Shown here piece after piece: positions 1-9,100 of a stretch of DNA of 44,729 nt. This stretch comes from Candidatus Methylumidiphilus alinenensis. Its GTDB lineage: Bacteria; Pseudomonadota; Gammaproteobacteria; Methylococcales; Methylococcaceae. A program made the position numbers and the translations under genes. Location of the stretch: positions 1 through 44,729 of the forward strand of contig QJPH01000539.1 of assembly GCA_003242955.1 (NCBI GenBank), written 5' to 3'. Position 1 is the first letter of the stretch. Every line of letters starts with the position of its first letter. The notes beneath the pieces are model-generated. The model was not told where the DNA came from and did not search any database. It saw nothing but the letters and a program-made list of their open reading frames with translations.

Positions 1-1
1 T

Positions 2-2278
2 CCTGCCGTGAATGGCAGTGGCAGTACCGCAACAATGACGGCACAGACACCCAGTAGCCGCACGATTCTTAGCTGGAACGGCTCGACAGGCATTCCCTTT
101 GCGTGGAATAGTTTGACTAGCGCCGAGCAAACTGCTTTAAGCTCAGACCCCGTCATTGCCAGTTCTTCTCTGTATAAATGTAATACTTCTGGCTCCGCAG
201 CGACCTGCACCGGTAGCGATGTACTCAATTACCTGATCGGTGTGCGAGGCAACGAACAAGCGGATGCCACTCCAGGGCCATTCCGTACCCGCAGTGGAGT
301 CCTAGGTGACATCGTCGATTCCAGCCCGGTTTATGTCGGTACACCGGTCGCGAATTACCCTACCTCAGCCCCTTGGTCTGACCTTCTATATTCAAGCTCA
401 ACAATGCCTGAAAACAAAACCACCAACAGCTATGCCACCTATCAAACCAACCAAGCGGGGCGCATGCAAATGGTGTATGTCGCCAGCAACGACGGGTTGT
501 TACATGGTTTTCAAGCGGGTCAACAAGTCACTTCCACTGTTACGACTTGCAGTAAAAGCCGTCCCACTGGTGGAACCACCACAAGCGGAAACACTACAAC
601 AACCATAACTTATTCAATCACTAATTGTGTAGTCTCTGGTACTAGTTATACTTATACGATAACCACAATAACATCGACGTATACGAATAATACCGGTACA
701 GAACTGCTGGCCTACATGCCGCAAACTGTAGCACTTGAAATTGCGCAAAATAACACCACGGCATTTTTGACCAACTACAACTTCACCGACCCATCCTATA
801 CCCATCGTTTTTTCGTAAACCAAACACCAGGCATAGGTGAACTTTATTACAATAATGCTTGGCATACTTGGCTGGTGGGCGGGTTAGGCGGTGGCGGCCC
901 TGCGATCTACGCGTTGGATGTTACCGAGCCAACTACCAATGCGAGTATTTCCTATGCACCCATTTTTTCACAAAGCAATGCTTCCAGTTTGGTTGTGAAT
1001 GAACTCAACACTAGCAACATTCAATCGGTATGCGCCATTCATTCACCGACAAATTATTGCCTTGATGATTTTGGCTGGAACTACGGAACGCCTATCATAT
1101 CACGCATGCACAACGGCAGTTGGGCGGTGATCTTCGGTAACGGCTATAATAGCAACAACGGAACAGCAGCCATATTCATCGCGACCATCACCAATACCTC
1201 AACCTGTATTGGCACGACTCCTTGCACTAGCTTGCCAACTTGGACAGTTTACGACTTGGAAACGAATACCCAAATGCCGAATGGTATTAATTATGTAACC
1301 CCAGCCGACTTAGATGGTGACAATGTGGTCGATTATCTTTACGCAGGGGATCTTTTTGGCAATATCTGGCGGTTTGATGTCACCAGCAGCAATCCTTCCA
1401 ACTGGACAGCATCAACCTTCGGCGTGGCCGGATCATCCCCCGGCCCACTTTTTACTGCAACGAACGCTGCCGGGATTGCACAACCCATTACCACTGCTGT
1501 AGCTTTAACAAAACTTGCACAGACTGGTTCTTTGCTACCTAGGGAAATAATCCTTTTTGGCACAGGTAAGAACATCGATGCTTCCGATTTACTCCCAAAT
1601 AACACGACCTACGGCGTACAAAGCATTTATGGCGTTTGGGACTGGAACATGTCGGCTTGGAACACCCTGAGTGGTTCTGATTACGATAATCTGGCGGCAC
1701 CGCAAACCATTTATCGCAGTAATTTAGTACAGCAAACCATTACCCAAACTTCTGGCAACTATCGGACGCTTTCAGGAAATACGATTTGCTGGGCGGATTT
1801 GGCGACTTGTTACCTTTATAATCAATTTGGTTTTTACCTAGACCTATCCTCCCCTGGTGAAGAAGTGATTTATAATCCACTTCTAGTAAGTGGTTTATTT
1901 ATGGTCAACACCACAATTCCATCGTCATCAACCCAAGGACTTACGTGTTCGCCGGGTTTGCCTCCTGGTGGTTGGACTATGGCTATCAATCCGATAAACG
2001 GTGGCGTTCTTCTCAATGGACTGTCAGTATTTGCCAATAGTTCGGGTCAATTTGCCAATATCAACGGTTCTCCTGTCAGTGGCCTGTATGTCAGCGCGGT
2101 GGGAACACCACAAGCGATTCAGTACAATAGCATTAATTACATCATCAACAAAACTGCCAGTGGTGGAGTCAATGTATCAAAGTTTCAACCCAATAGCTGT
2201 ATCGGCACCGGCTGTACCACTACTCCTACCACGACTGGTGGCAAAGGCCAACGATTAAATTGGATTCAGTTGCGTTAA
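2..2278 (+). CDS. pilY1: PilY1-like type IV pilus tip/assembly protein, C-terminal part (cut by window edge)
   Basis: The reading frame is open at the left edge, so this is the C-terminal ~758 residues of a larger protein. PilY1/PilC proteins sit at the pilus tip or outer membrane, promote pilus extension and mediate adhesion and surface sensing. Visible are beta-propeller-like strands (SNDGLLHGFQAG, GGPAIYALDVTEP, WAVIFGNGYNS) and an Asp-rich loop, DLDGDNVVDYLYAGD, near residue 434 counted from base 8; this matches the calcium-binding loop known in the PilY1 propeller. The sequence is very rich in Ser, Thr and Asn, as expected for a secreted surface protein. The pilin gene follows after 18 bp, the usual order at the end of a minor-pilin operon. 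The N-terminal half, often a von Willebrand A domain, lies outside the window. Confidence 0.9.
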   Translation, partial: PAVNGSGSTATMTAQTPSSRTILSWNGSTGIPFAWNSLTSAEQTALSSDPVIASSSLYKCNTSGSAATCTGSDVLNYLIGVRGNEQADATPGPFRTRSGVLGDIVDSSPVYVGTPVANYPTSAPWSDLLYSSSTMPENKTTNSYATYQTNQAGRMQMVYVASNDGLLHGFQAGQQVTSTVTTCSKSRPTGGTTTSGNTTTTITYSITNCVVSGTSYTYTITTITSTYTNNTGTELLAYMPQTVALEIAQNNTTAFLTNYNFTDPSYTHRFFVNQTPGIGELYYNNAWHTWLVGGLGGGGPAIYALDVTEPTTNASISYAPIFSQSNASSLVVNELNTSNIQSVCAIHSPTNYCLDDFGWNYGTPIISRMHNGSWAVIFGNGYNSNNGTAAIFIATITNTSTCIGTTPCTSLPTWTVYDLETNTQMPNGINYVTPADLDGDNVVDYLYAGDLFGNIWRFDVTSSNPSNWTASTFGVAGSSPGPLFTATNAAGIAQPITTAVALTKLAQTGSLLPREIILFGTGKNIDASDLLPNNTTYGVQSIYGVWDWNMSAWNTLSGSDYDNLAAPQTIYRSNLVQQTITQTSGNYRTLSGNTICWADLATCYLYNQFGFYLDLSSPGEEVIYNPLLVSGLFMVNTTIPSSSTQGLTCSPGLPPGGWTMAINPINGGVLLNGLSVFANSSGQFANINGSPVSGLYVSAVGTPQAIQYNSINYIINKTASGGVNVSKFQPNSCIGTGCTTTPTTTGGKGQRLNWIQLR

Positions 2279-2296
2279 TTTTATCAGGAATGACAA

Positions 2297-2749
2297 ATGA
2301 AAAAGCATCAAATTATTAACATTCAATCAGGCTTTACCTTTATTGAATTAATTATTGCCGTATCGATTGTTGGTATTCTTGCAATATTTGCCTATCCAAA
2401 CTATTTAAAAAGTACACAAAAATCCCAACGCACTGCCGCCAAAACCGCATTATTGGATTTAGCCAGCCGTGAAGCTATATATTATTCTACAAATAATTCT
2501 TACACCGCGACGATGACTACTCTTGGCTATGCCAACAATTACCCAGCCAGCAGTCCGACTTCTTATGTTGTTCCTAATGCCACTACACCTTACTATACAT
2601 TGACTGTCGTGCTAGATGCCAATGACCCCGGATATACTGCGACAGCCACGCCTACGGGAACTCAGGCTAAGGATCAATGCGGCTCCTATACAATCAATTA
2701 TCTAGGGATTAAAACTCCTGCTAATACTACAAGCCTTATTTGTTGGTAG
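2297..2749 (+). CDS. pilE: Type IV minor pilin, PilE-like
   Basis: A 150-residue prepilin. It has a short basic leader ending in Gly12, then the class III signal FTFIELIIAVSIVGILA. PilD would cleave after Gly12 and methylate Phe13; Glu17 is the conserved +5 glutamate. The hydrophobic helix serves for membrane storage and filament packing. The C-terminal region holds two cysteines (about 128 and 149) in the spacing of the pilin D-region disulfide loop. It lies 18 bp after pilY1 with an AGGA-like site before the ATG, consistent with the pilY1-pilE minor-pilin order. The stop codon is followed at once by the left end of a TA-flanked MITE, so the operon probably ends here. Confidence 0.9.
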   Translation: MKKHQIINIQSGFTFIELIIAVSIVGILAIFAYPNYLKSTQKSQRTAAKTALLDLASREAIYYSTNNSYTATMTTLGYANNYPASSPTSYVVPNATTPYYTLTVVLDANDPGYTATATPTGTQAKDQCGSYTINYLGIKTPANTTSLICW

Positions 2750-2799
2750 TTACAGCGTTTTATATATCTACTCCCATTTCATTCTAAAAATATCTATGT

Positions 2800-2998
2800 G
2801 ATGTAGGATTGGCTGAGCTTGCGAAGCACATCAAGCGTGAAGTGTCTGAAAACTCGAAAGATGCGCCTCGTTCCTCGGCACGTAAGCGTTCACTCCCCCC
2901 TGGGAACGTGGGCGTCTCGCCCGCTGAAGGCGGCCAAGATGGCCGCGCTCCCAGGATAAAGACAGGGGTAGTGAACGCTTACCTCGGCACATCCTACG
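2800..2998. repeat. Palindromic repeat nested in MITE copy 1
   Basis: The left arm GTAGGATTGGCTGAG (from 2803) pairs imperfectly with the right arm CTCGGCACATCCTAC (ending 2997). The right arm is itself split by the GTAAGCG element at 2882-2982, whose 8-bp target duplication CTCGGCAC is part of the arm. It therefore predates that insertion. Confidence 0.6.
2882..2982. mobile_element. IS66-end-like MITE, copy 1
   Basis: A 101-bp element with perfect 12-bp ends GTAAGCGTTCAC / GTGAACGCTTAC, flanked on both sides by CTCGGCAC (2874-2881 and 2983-2990). An 8-bp duplication and ends beginning GTAAGCG are what is known of IS66-family transposons. It encodes no transposase, so it would need one in trans. 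The interior carries a GGCGTCTCGCC stem and a GGCCAAGATGGCC stem. Other copies lie at 26896-26996 and 39556-39652. Confidence 0.8.
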
Positions 2999-3178
2999 TT
3001 ATTACTTATTATTCGTGTTAAATTTTAGTATTAGTTACTTACATAATACACCCCCATGTCGGCAAAGGGTTGCCGACCTACTGCATTTCAAGGATTGTAG
3101 GGCGGCAACCATTTGCCGCCAACTATTTCAAAACTTAAACAAAGTAATTTTGTGACATTAAAAACGCTGTAACTTGTG

Positions 3179-4765
3179 ATGTCGAAAACACCGTATTTAA
3201 TCCATCAATTGATTTGCCCCTGTACACAACTGCAACCAGGTGGCATTGCCGTCAAGGACGGTGTCAGAACCCTTGATTATCAAGCACTCAACGAACAAAG
3301 TTTGCAGACGGGAAATCTTTTTTTATTGTGTGGGCTCCAGCGCTTTGACCGTGTCGCAATCTATCTGGAAAAACGCATTGAAGGGGTGCTGGCCTTGTTT
3401 GGCACTGCTTTGGCCGGGGGTGTTTTTGTCCCGGTAAATCCATTGCTAAAGTCTGGACAGGTGAGCCACATACTGAATGACTGCAATGTGAAAATACTGG
3501 TGACATCACCTGAACGGCTTGAACTATTGCGCCCGGTTTTGCAAAGTTGCAGGGATTTGCGCACGGTGGTGTTGGTGGGCGATAAGTTGTTTGACGGCCT
3601 CGCCGGCATTGAAGTGGTAGGATGGCACGCCCATGGCTGTTTGCCAGACCAACCCCGTCACCGAATGGTTGACACCGACATGGCGGCAATCCTCTACACT
3701 TCGGGCAGTACAGGAAAACCCAAAGGTGTAGTGTTTTCACATCGTAACCTTGTGGCAGGGGCGGCAAGCGTGTCGCAATACTTGGCGAACCATTCGGATG
3801 ATCGCATTCTTTGTGTTTTGCCTCTAAGCTTCGACTACGGGCTTTCCCAACTGACGACCGCTTTCCATGCCGGTGCTTGCGCGGTTTTGATGAATTACTT
3901 ATTGCCACGGGATGTAATCCGAACTGTGGAGAAGGAAAAAATAACCGGCTTGGCCGCCGTGCCGCCCTTATGGATACAGTTGGCCCGGTTGGATTGGCCG
4001 ACTGGAACAGACGGACATCTTCGCTATATTACAAATTCAGGGGGAGCCATGCCCACTGCAACGCTAAATGCGATGCGGGCCAAATTGCCTAACACCAAGC
4101 CATTTTTGATGTACGGGCTAACTGAGGCGTTTCGCTCGACTTATCTGCCTCCCGATGAGATAGATAGGCGACCCGGTTCGATAGGCAAGGCAATCCCCAA
4201 TGCCGAGATCATGGCTGTACGCCATGATGGCACACTTTGCGGACCCGGTGAGGAAGGGGAGTTGGTGCATCGCGGGGCGCTTGTGACGTTGGGTTATTGG
4301 AACGACCCTGCAAACACGGCGGAACGTTTTAAACCATCACCTGGGCAACTCGCTGGATTGCCCCGGCCAGAAATGGCGGTGTGGTCGGGAGACTCGGTGA
4401 CAATGGACAAGGACGGTTTTTTTTATTTCGTCGGAAGGCGTGATGAAATGATCAAGACATCGGGATACCGGGTTAGCCCCACCGAGGTCGAGGAAGTCAT
4501 TTACGCCACTCAAACGGTCATCGAAGTAGCGGCGGTGGGTGTACCCCATCCTTTGCTTGGGCAGGCCATAGTGTTATTCGTTTACAAGACCGATTGGAAT
4601 GCACTAGACGCAGAGCTTATCCTAGGGGAGTGTCAGCGGCAATTGCCTGGGTTCATGGTACCGGCCCGCGTAATTCATCATGGGGAGCCTTTGCCGCGCA
4701 ACCCCAATGGCAAGATCGACCGAAAGCGTCTGGTGGAAGAGTTAATTGACCTCAAACGAGCTTAA
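3179..4765 (+). CDS. Acyl-CoA ligase (AMP-forming), exosortase A system-associated
   Basis: A 528-residue ANL-superfamily adenylating enzyme. The P-loop YTSGSTGKPKG is near residue 174, followed by the acyl-binding region, MYGLTEAFRSTYLPPD, YFVGRRDEMIKTSGYRVSP and the C-terminal catalytic lysine region NPNGKIDRKRL. Sequence and pairing with the next gene match the ligase known from exosortase A (EpsH/PEP-CTERM) exopolysaccharide loci; its substrate is not established. The ATG at 3179 is preferred over the adjacent GTG at 3176, but neither has a clear Shine-Dalgarno site because the MITE ends only 5-8 bp upstream. The stop is 3 bp before the decarboxylase start, so the pair is surely co-transcribed. 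No exosortase, glycosyltransferase or PEP-CTERM gene is in the window. Confidence 0.88.
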   Translation: MSKTPYLIHQLICPCTQLQPGGIAVKDGVRTLDYQALNEQSLQTGNLFLLCGLQRFDRVAIYLEKRIEGVLALFGTALAGGVFVPVNPLLKSGQVSHILNDCNVKILVTSPERLELLRPVLQSCRDLRTVVLVGDKLFDGLAGIEVVGWHAHGCLPDQPRHRMVDTDMAAILYTSGSTGKPKGVVFSHRNLVAGAASVSQYLANHSDDRILCVLPLSFDYGLSQLTTAFHAGACAVLMNYLLPRDVIRTVEKEKITGLAAVPPLWIQLARLDWPTGTDGHLRYITNSGGAMPTATLNAMRAKLPNTKPFLMYGLTEAFRSTYLPPDEIDRRPGSIGKAIPNAEIMAVRHDGTLCGPGEEGELVHRGALVTLGYWNDPANTAERFKPSPGQLAGLPRPEMAVWSGDSVTMDKDGFFYFVGRRDEMIKTSGYRVSPTEVEEVIYATQTVIEVAAVGVPHPLLGQAIVLFVYKTDWNALDAELILGECQRQLPGFMVPARVIHHGEPLPRNPNGKIDRKRLVEELIDLKRA

Positions 4766-4768
4766 CCG

Positions 4769-6001
4769 ATGAATCCACTTGGCCAACATACAATCGCCTT
4801 GCCTTTCCCGGTCTTGGATAACAGCCTGGTCATCGGCGGCGTTCCTATTGACCAGTTGGCAGCACGGATCGGACAGACTCCTTTTTATGCATATTCCCGC
4901 GGACTGATCAATGAGCGGATTGGGCAACTGCGTTCGGCTCTTCCTGCAGATATCCATCTTCATTATGCCATCAAATCCAACCCAATGCCGGCACTGGTCC
5001 AGCATCTTGCAACCCGGGTGGACGGATTCGATGTGGCTTCCGCCGGCGAACTGAAAACCGTACTGGATACGACCATGCCGCAGGAAAAAATCAGCTTTGC
5101 CGGGCCTGGAAAAACCAAACGGGAACTCCGGCAGGCGGCAGCGGCTGGAATTATCGTCAACATTGAATCCGGGCGAGAAATGCAACTGCTGGCAGATATC
5201 GGTGCCAGCCTAGGTGTCAAGCCCAAGGTGGCAATCCGGGTGAATCCTGATTTTGAACTCAAGTCTTCCGGCATGAAGATGGGGGGAGGTTCTAGGCAAT
5301 TTGGCGTGGATTCCGAACAGGTGCCGGCTCTACTGGCGGGGATGAGTGGATTGGAATTGGATTTTTACGGCTTCCAGATTTTCTCCGGTTCGCAAAATCT
5401 CCGGGCGGAATCCATTATGGAAGCACAACAAAAGACGCTCGATCTTGCACGGCAATTGGCGGCAGATGCACCCGCTCCGGTACGCTTGCTTAATCTGGGG
5501 GGAGGTTTCGGAATTCCTTATTTTCCGGGGGAGCAGTCGCTAGACTTGGTCAAAGTGGGCGCTCATCTGGCAAGTCTGATGCCGTCCGCAAGATACGACT
5601 TTCCTGAGGCCGAATTTGTCATCGAATTGGGCCGTTATATCGTCGGGGAGGCCGGAATTTATGTGTGTAGGGTGATTGACCGCAAAATATCCAGGGGGCA
5701 AGTGTTCCTGGTGGCCGACGGAGGACTGCACCATCATCTGGCCGCTTCCGGTAATTTCGGGCAGGTGATCCGCAAAAATTACCCGGTGGTGGTTGGCAAC
5801 CGGGTTATCGGCGAATCGGACAGAACCGCTTCCGTGGTGGGGCCATTGTGTACGCCCTTGGACATTTTGGCAGACAAGATGCAACTCGCCCATGCCCAGG
5901 AGGGTGATCTTATTGTGGTGTTCCAGTCCGGTGCTTATGGCTTCACAGCCAGCCCAAGGGAATTTTTGGGGCATCCTCAGCCGCTGGAGATATTGATCTG
6001 A
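4769..6001 (+). CDS. PLP-dependent decarboxylase, exosortase A system-associated
   Basis: A 410-residue fold-III (alanine-racemase-type barrel) decarboxylase related to diaminopimelate, ornithine and arginine decarboxylases. The PLP lysine is Lys69 in HYAIKSNPMP. A glycine-rich phosphate-binding loop follows (LLNLGGGFGIPYF), then the ELGRYIVGEAG segment and the GPLCTPLD / GAYGFTASP active-site motifs, where the Cys and Tyr contribute to the dimer-shared site. It is translated immediately after the acyl-CoA ligase, as the pair is found in exosortase A polysaccharide clusters. The substrate may be an amino acid that is decarboxylated and then attached by the ligase; that is inference. A palindromic element begins 22 bp after the stop. 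Confidence 0.88.
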   Translation: MNPLGQHTIALPFPVLDNSLVIGGVPIDQLAARIGQTPFYAYSRGLINERIGQLRSALPADIHLHYAIKSNPMPALVQHLATRVDGFDVASAGELKTVLDTTMPQEKISFAGPGKTKRELRQAAAAGIIVNIESGREMQLLADIGASLGVKPKVAIRVNPDFELKSSGMKMGGGSRQFGVDSEQVPALLAGMSGLELDFYGFQIFSGSQNLRAESIMEAQQKTLDLARQLAADAPAPVRLLNLGGGFGIPYFPGEQSLDLVKVGAHLASLMPSARYDFPEAEFVIELGRYIVGEAGIYVCRVIDRKISRGQVFLVADGGLHHHLAASGNFGQVIRKNYPVVVGNRVIGESDRTASVVGPLCTPLDILADKMQLAHAQEGDLIVVFQSGAYGFTASPREFLGHPQPLEILI

Positions 6002-6022
6002 AACGCCAACAGCAACACATTA

Positions 6023-6206
6023 CCTGATTAGCAAGTTGTTTCAGCCAAACTCAAAACACCGTCATACCGGCAGGGATTGCCGGTATCCAGAACACAGGGA
6101 GGTGAATCTAGATTGCCCTCCATGGCTACTGGATTCCGGCAATCCCTGCCGGAATGACGATTACGGCTAGGTGTTAGAAATTGGCTGGGCAATCTTGCTA
6201 ATCAGG
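6023..6206. mobile_element. 184-bp palindromic element with 8-bp target duplication
   Basis: The ends CCTGATTAGCAAG / CTTGCTAATCAGG are perfect inverted repeats. The element is flanked by ACACATTA at 6015-6022 and 6207-6214. The right duplication includes the TAA stop codon of the minus-strand YVTN gene, so insertion happened at the gene end without damaging it. The core is the 100-bp palindrome at 6060-6159. Confidence 0.8.
6060..6159. repeat. 100-bp CGTCATACCGGCA palindrome, copy 1
   Basis: Stem CGTCATACCGGCAGGGATTG ... CCCTGCCGGAATGACG. An inverted copy of the same length at 44276-44375 is similar over its full span, about 85 percent by eye. A partial relative lies around 34262-34305. Repeats of this type are widespread in proteobacterial intergenic DNA. 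Confidence 0.75.
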
Positions 6207-6211
6207 ACACA

Positions 6212-7522
6212 TTATGGGAGAAATGTGGGGTAAGCCAATGTTGTTCCGTTTTCTCCGCCGATGTTCAATCGCACCGTGACTGGATTGTTTATATCGAACA
6301 ATTTTGCATTGAAAGCGTAAACATTCAGCAAATACTGGTTGTTCGCCAACAATTGAAGCAGCACTTCCACCGTCTCGCCCTGGAACGTTCCACCAAACCA
6401 ATAAGCACCCCACCACTCGGGTTTGAAGGAACCTGCGGGAATGTACAGGGCAAAATTGCCGATATTCAACGTGGTCGCTTGGATCGCGGGGGCAATGCCG
6501 ACGCTGGATAAGCCCAAGGTGAAGTTGGATGAGAAGGACAATGCTCCATTTTTTGGTGAAATCGAGAGGTTTTGGACGTTGAAGGCACTGAAAGGCGTGG
6601 AGGTCGTGGGCAAGACATTGCCAACGCTCAACAGGTATGGACCTAGTTGGATTGTCTTAGTTACGGCATTGCTTGCAATGTCAATCACCGACAAGGTGCC
6701 ATCGCTATAACTCGCCACATAGGCAGTTGTGCCATCCGGGGTGATGGCAACACCTGTGGGGTAACGCCCTACCGGGATCGTGGCTGTGACTGTATTGGTG
6801 CTTGTGTTAGTCACGGTAACAGTGCCAAACAAGGCAAAATTCGTGGTGTAGGCCAAACTGCCATCGGGCGTGATGGCAACGTTGTTAGGACCGTTGCCCA
6901 CCGTTGCCTGGGCCGTCACCATACGAGTGTACGTGTCAAACACCGAGACGGTGCCAGAAGGGGCTCCTTTTTTGGGATACACAATATAGGTGTATTTTCC
7001 ATCCGAACTAAAAGCCCGGCCATAGGGACGACCATTGACTGTTAGGGTGGTAAGCACATTTTTCGAAGCCGGGTCTATCAAAGTGACGGTGTTGGCAAAA
7101 TAATTGGCAACATAAATAAGGTTGGAGGAGACTGGTGTGGTCGAATTCGCGGCTACAACCGTCACGGAAGTGGTTGGCTGTGTGTCGGCTAACACGTTAG
7201 TGGCATTGGTTACTTCGAGTGTTGCTGTGATCGTCGATCCGACCGTTGCAGTGGTAGCTATTTGATAGTTTACGGTTTGTCCAGCCTGGCTTGTACCGTC
7301 AGAAAAATTCCAAGTGTAGGTAAGCGGTAACGCATTCGGGTCGGTTTCGGTCGCTGTACCCGAAAAAACCACTGAACTGCCTTGGACTCCCGTCGTTGGA
7401 TTGGATGCCGGGGCGGTAATGCTGACTTGCGTCGGTTGGGCCAAGACACCTGCTGAAAATCCGATCATCGCAATGACCGACAAATACAGTGCGAATTTTG
7501 CAATCAATGATTTTGTATCCAC
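6212..7522 (-). CDS. Secreted PKD-domain / YVTN beta-propeller protein
   Basis: A 436-residue exported protein. Residues 1-28 form a signal peptide (Lys, then a hydrophobic stretch, ending VLAQ). Residues ~33-125 form an Ig-like PKD domain with the YTWNFSDGTSQAG signature. Residues ~132-300 carry tandem propeller repeats of the YVTN type: LIYVANYFANTVTLIDP, AYTTNFALFGTVTVT and AYVASYSDGTLSVIDI, each with GxxPxGVAITPDG-like connectors. The last ~135 residues are not recognised; they are strand-rich and end in NIGGENGTTLAYPTFLP. Such proteins are cell-surface or periplasmic and often act in adhesion or as redox-enzyme scaffolds; the role here is unknown. It is monocistronic, with mobile elements on both sides. 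Confidence 0.8.
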   Translation of the reverse strand: MDTKSLIAKFALYLSVIAMIGFSAGVLAQPTQVSITAPASNPTTGVQGSSVVFSGTATETDPNALPLTYTWNFSDGTSQAGQTVNYQIATTATVGSTITATLEVTNATNVLADTQPTTSVTVVAANSTTPVSSNLIYVANYFANTVTLIDPASKNVLTTLTVNGRPYGRAFSSDGKYTYIVYPKKGAPSGTVSVFDTYTRMVTAQATVGNGPNNVAITPDGSLAYTTNFALFGTVTVTNTSTNTVTATIPVGRYPTGVAITPDGTTAYVASYSDGTLSVIDIASNAVTKTIQLGPYLLSVGNVLPTTSTPFSAFNVQNLSISPKNGALSFSSNFTLGLSSVGIAPAIQATTLNIGNFALYIPAGSFKPEWWGAYWFGGTFQGETVEVLLQLLANNQYLLNVYAFNAKLFDINNPVTVRLNIGGENGTTLAYPTFLP

Positions 7523-7609
7523 AGGGAAGCCTCGAATATATTTAGAAATATCAAATGACCCATTTCACAAGTATATAACTTTATTTACTAGGTAACACGC
7601 AGTTTCACC

Positions 7610-7772
7610 AGCAATTCTCATTTTGGCAAAGATTAATAAGGGCGGGTTTGGAACCCGCCGCTACTCAGGCAATTTAATTTTGAATTATCAATGTATTATG
7701 AACAGGATGCGGAATGTCGATTGGTAGGGCGGGTTCTAAACCCGCCCGGTTTTGTTCAAAATGAGAATTGAT
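7610..7772. mobile_element. Palindromic element with 10-bp flanking direct repeat
   Basis: The ends CAATTCTCATTTT / AAAATGAGAATTG are inverted repeats. GCAGTTTCAC occurs directly outside both ends (7599-7608 and 7773-7782), as expected of a target duplication. Inside are two GGGCGGGTTnnnAACCCGCC hairpins, at 7642-7660 and 7729-7748. A similar hairpin occurs at 34704-34723. Confidence 0.65.
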
Positions 7773-7821
7773 GCAGTTTCACATCCTTATTGAATTTTGT
7801 CCACCCTAGAAATTGACTTTA

Positions 7822-7986
7822 GGTGATTTCCAATAATGAATCCACCAAAACCGAAATGAATTGTCCACGAAAATCACCAACAATTCCTCCACAAATCACC
7901 TTGCCAAGCTGGAGCTTGGCGTTCCTTCTGGGAGCGCCAAGCCCCAGCTTGGCCTTTGGATGGGATGTTCTTTATTGGATATCACC
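7822..7986. mobile_element. GGTGATWTCCAA-ended element, copy 1
   Basis: Ends GGTGATTTCCAATAA / TTATTGGATATCACC, each adjoining TTA outside. A strong inner stem, GCCAAGCTGGAGCTTGGC ... GCCAAGCCCCAGCTTGGC, fills the middle. The same ends bracket 34429-34700, and the end sequence GGATGTTCTTTATTGGATA is shared exactly. Confidence 0.65.
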
Positions 7987-7987
7987 T

Positions 7988-8032
7988 TACTAGCCCCCCC
8001 TTTTGCAAAAGGAGGGTTAAGGGAAGATGCAA
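7988..8032. repeat. C-run/G-run hairpin downstream of trxB
   Basis: TAGCCCCCCCTTTTGCAAAA followed by GGAGGGTTA: an imperfect stem just past the minus-strand trxB stop. Related hairpins occur at 12500-12543, 15868-15892 and 31785-31820. It may also act as a terminator for trxB, but lacks a clear U tract. Confidence 0.5.
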
Positions 8033-8050
8033 AGTGGGGACTGGAGAAAA

Positions 8051-9046
<996 letters not shown>

Positions 9047-9100
9047 TTAAACCACAGTTATTTTGAAAAATAACCGGCATTTCTTAATTTTTCTGATTTG

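Larger units (their letters stand above)
2751..3171. mobile_element. TA-flanked MITE copy 1 (interrupted by other repeats)
   Basis: Begins TACAGCGTTTT and ends AAAACGCTGTA: perfect terminal inverted repeats bounded by TA dinucleotides, as made by Tc1/mariner-IS630-type transposases. Two shorter copies occur at 18333-18492 and 22788-22937 and share the inner hairpin GGCAAAGGGTTGCCGACC. This copy is longer because about 260 bp has inserted between 2770 and about 3033. It contains no credible gene and fills the whole space between the pilE stop and the ligase start. Confidence 0.85.
7523..8050. other. Gene-free repeat-filled region between YVTN gene and trxB
   Basis: Holds the promoter side of the minus-strand YVTN gene (AT-rich, 7523-7598), two palindromic elements (7610-7772 and 7822-7986), and a C/G-run hairpin at 7988-8032 just beyond the trxB stop. 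No coding sequence was recognised. Confidence 0.6.

Noticed and set aside
2751-3171. CRISPR-like array because of repeated hairpins
   Set aside because: The repeats are nested inverted elements with single copies each, not regularly spaced direct repeats, and no cas gene is present.
3288-3908. 206-residue minus-strand open frame inside the acyl-CoA ligase
   Set aside because: Composition is Pro/Cys/His-rich, as in antisense shadows; the sense strand has complete ANL motifs.
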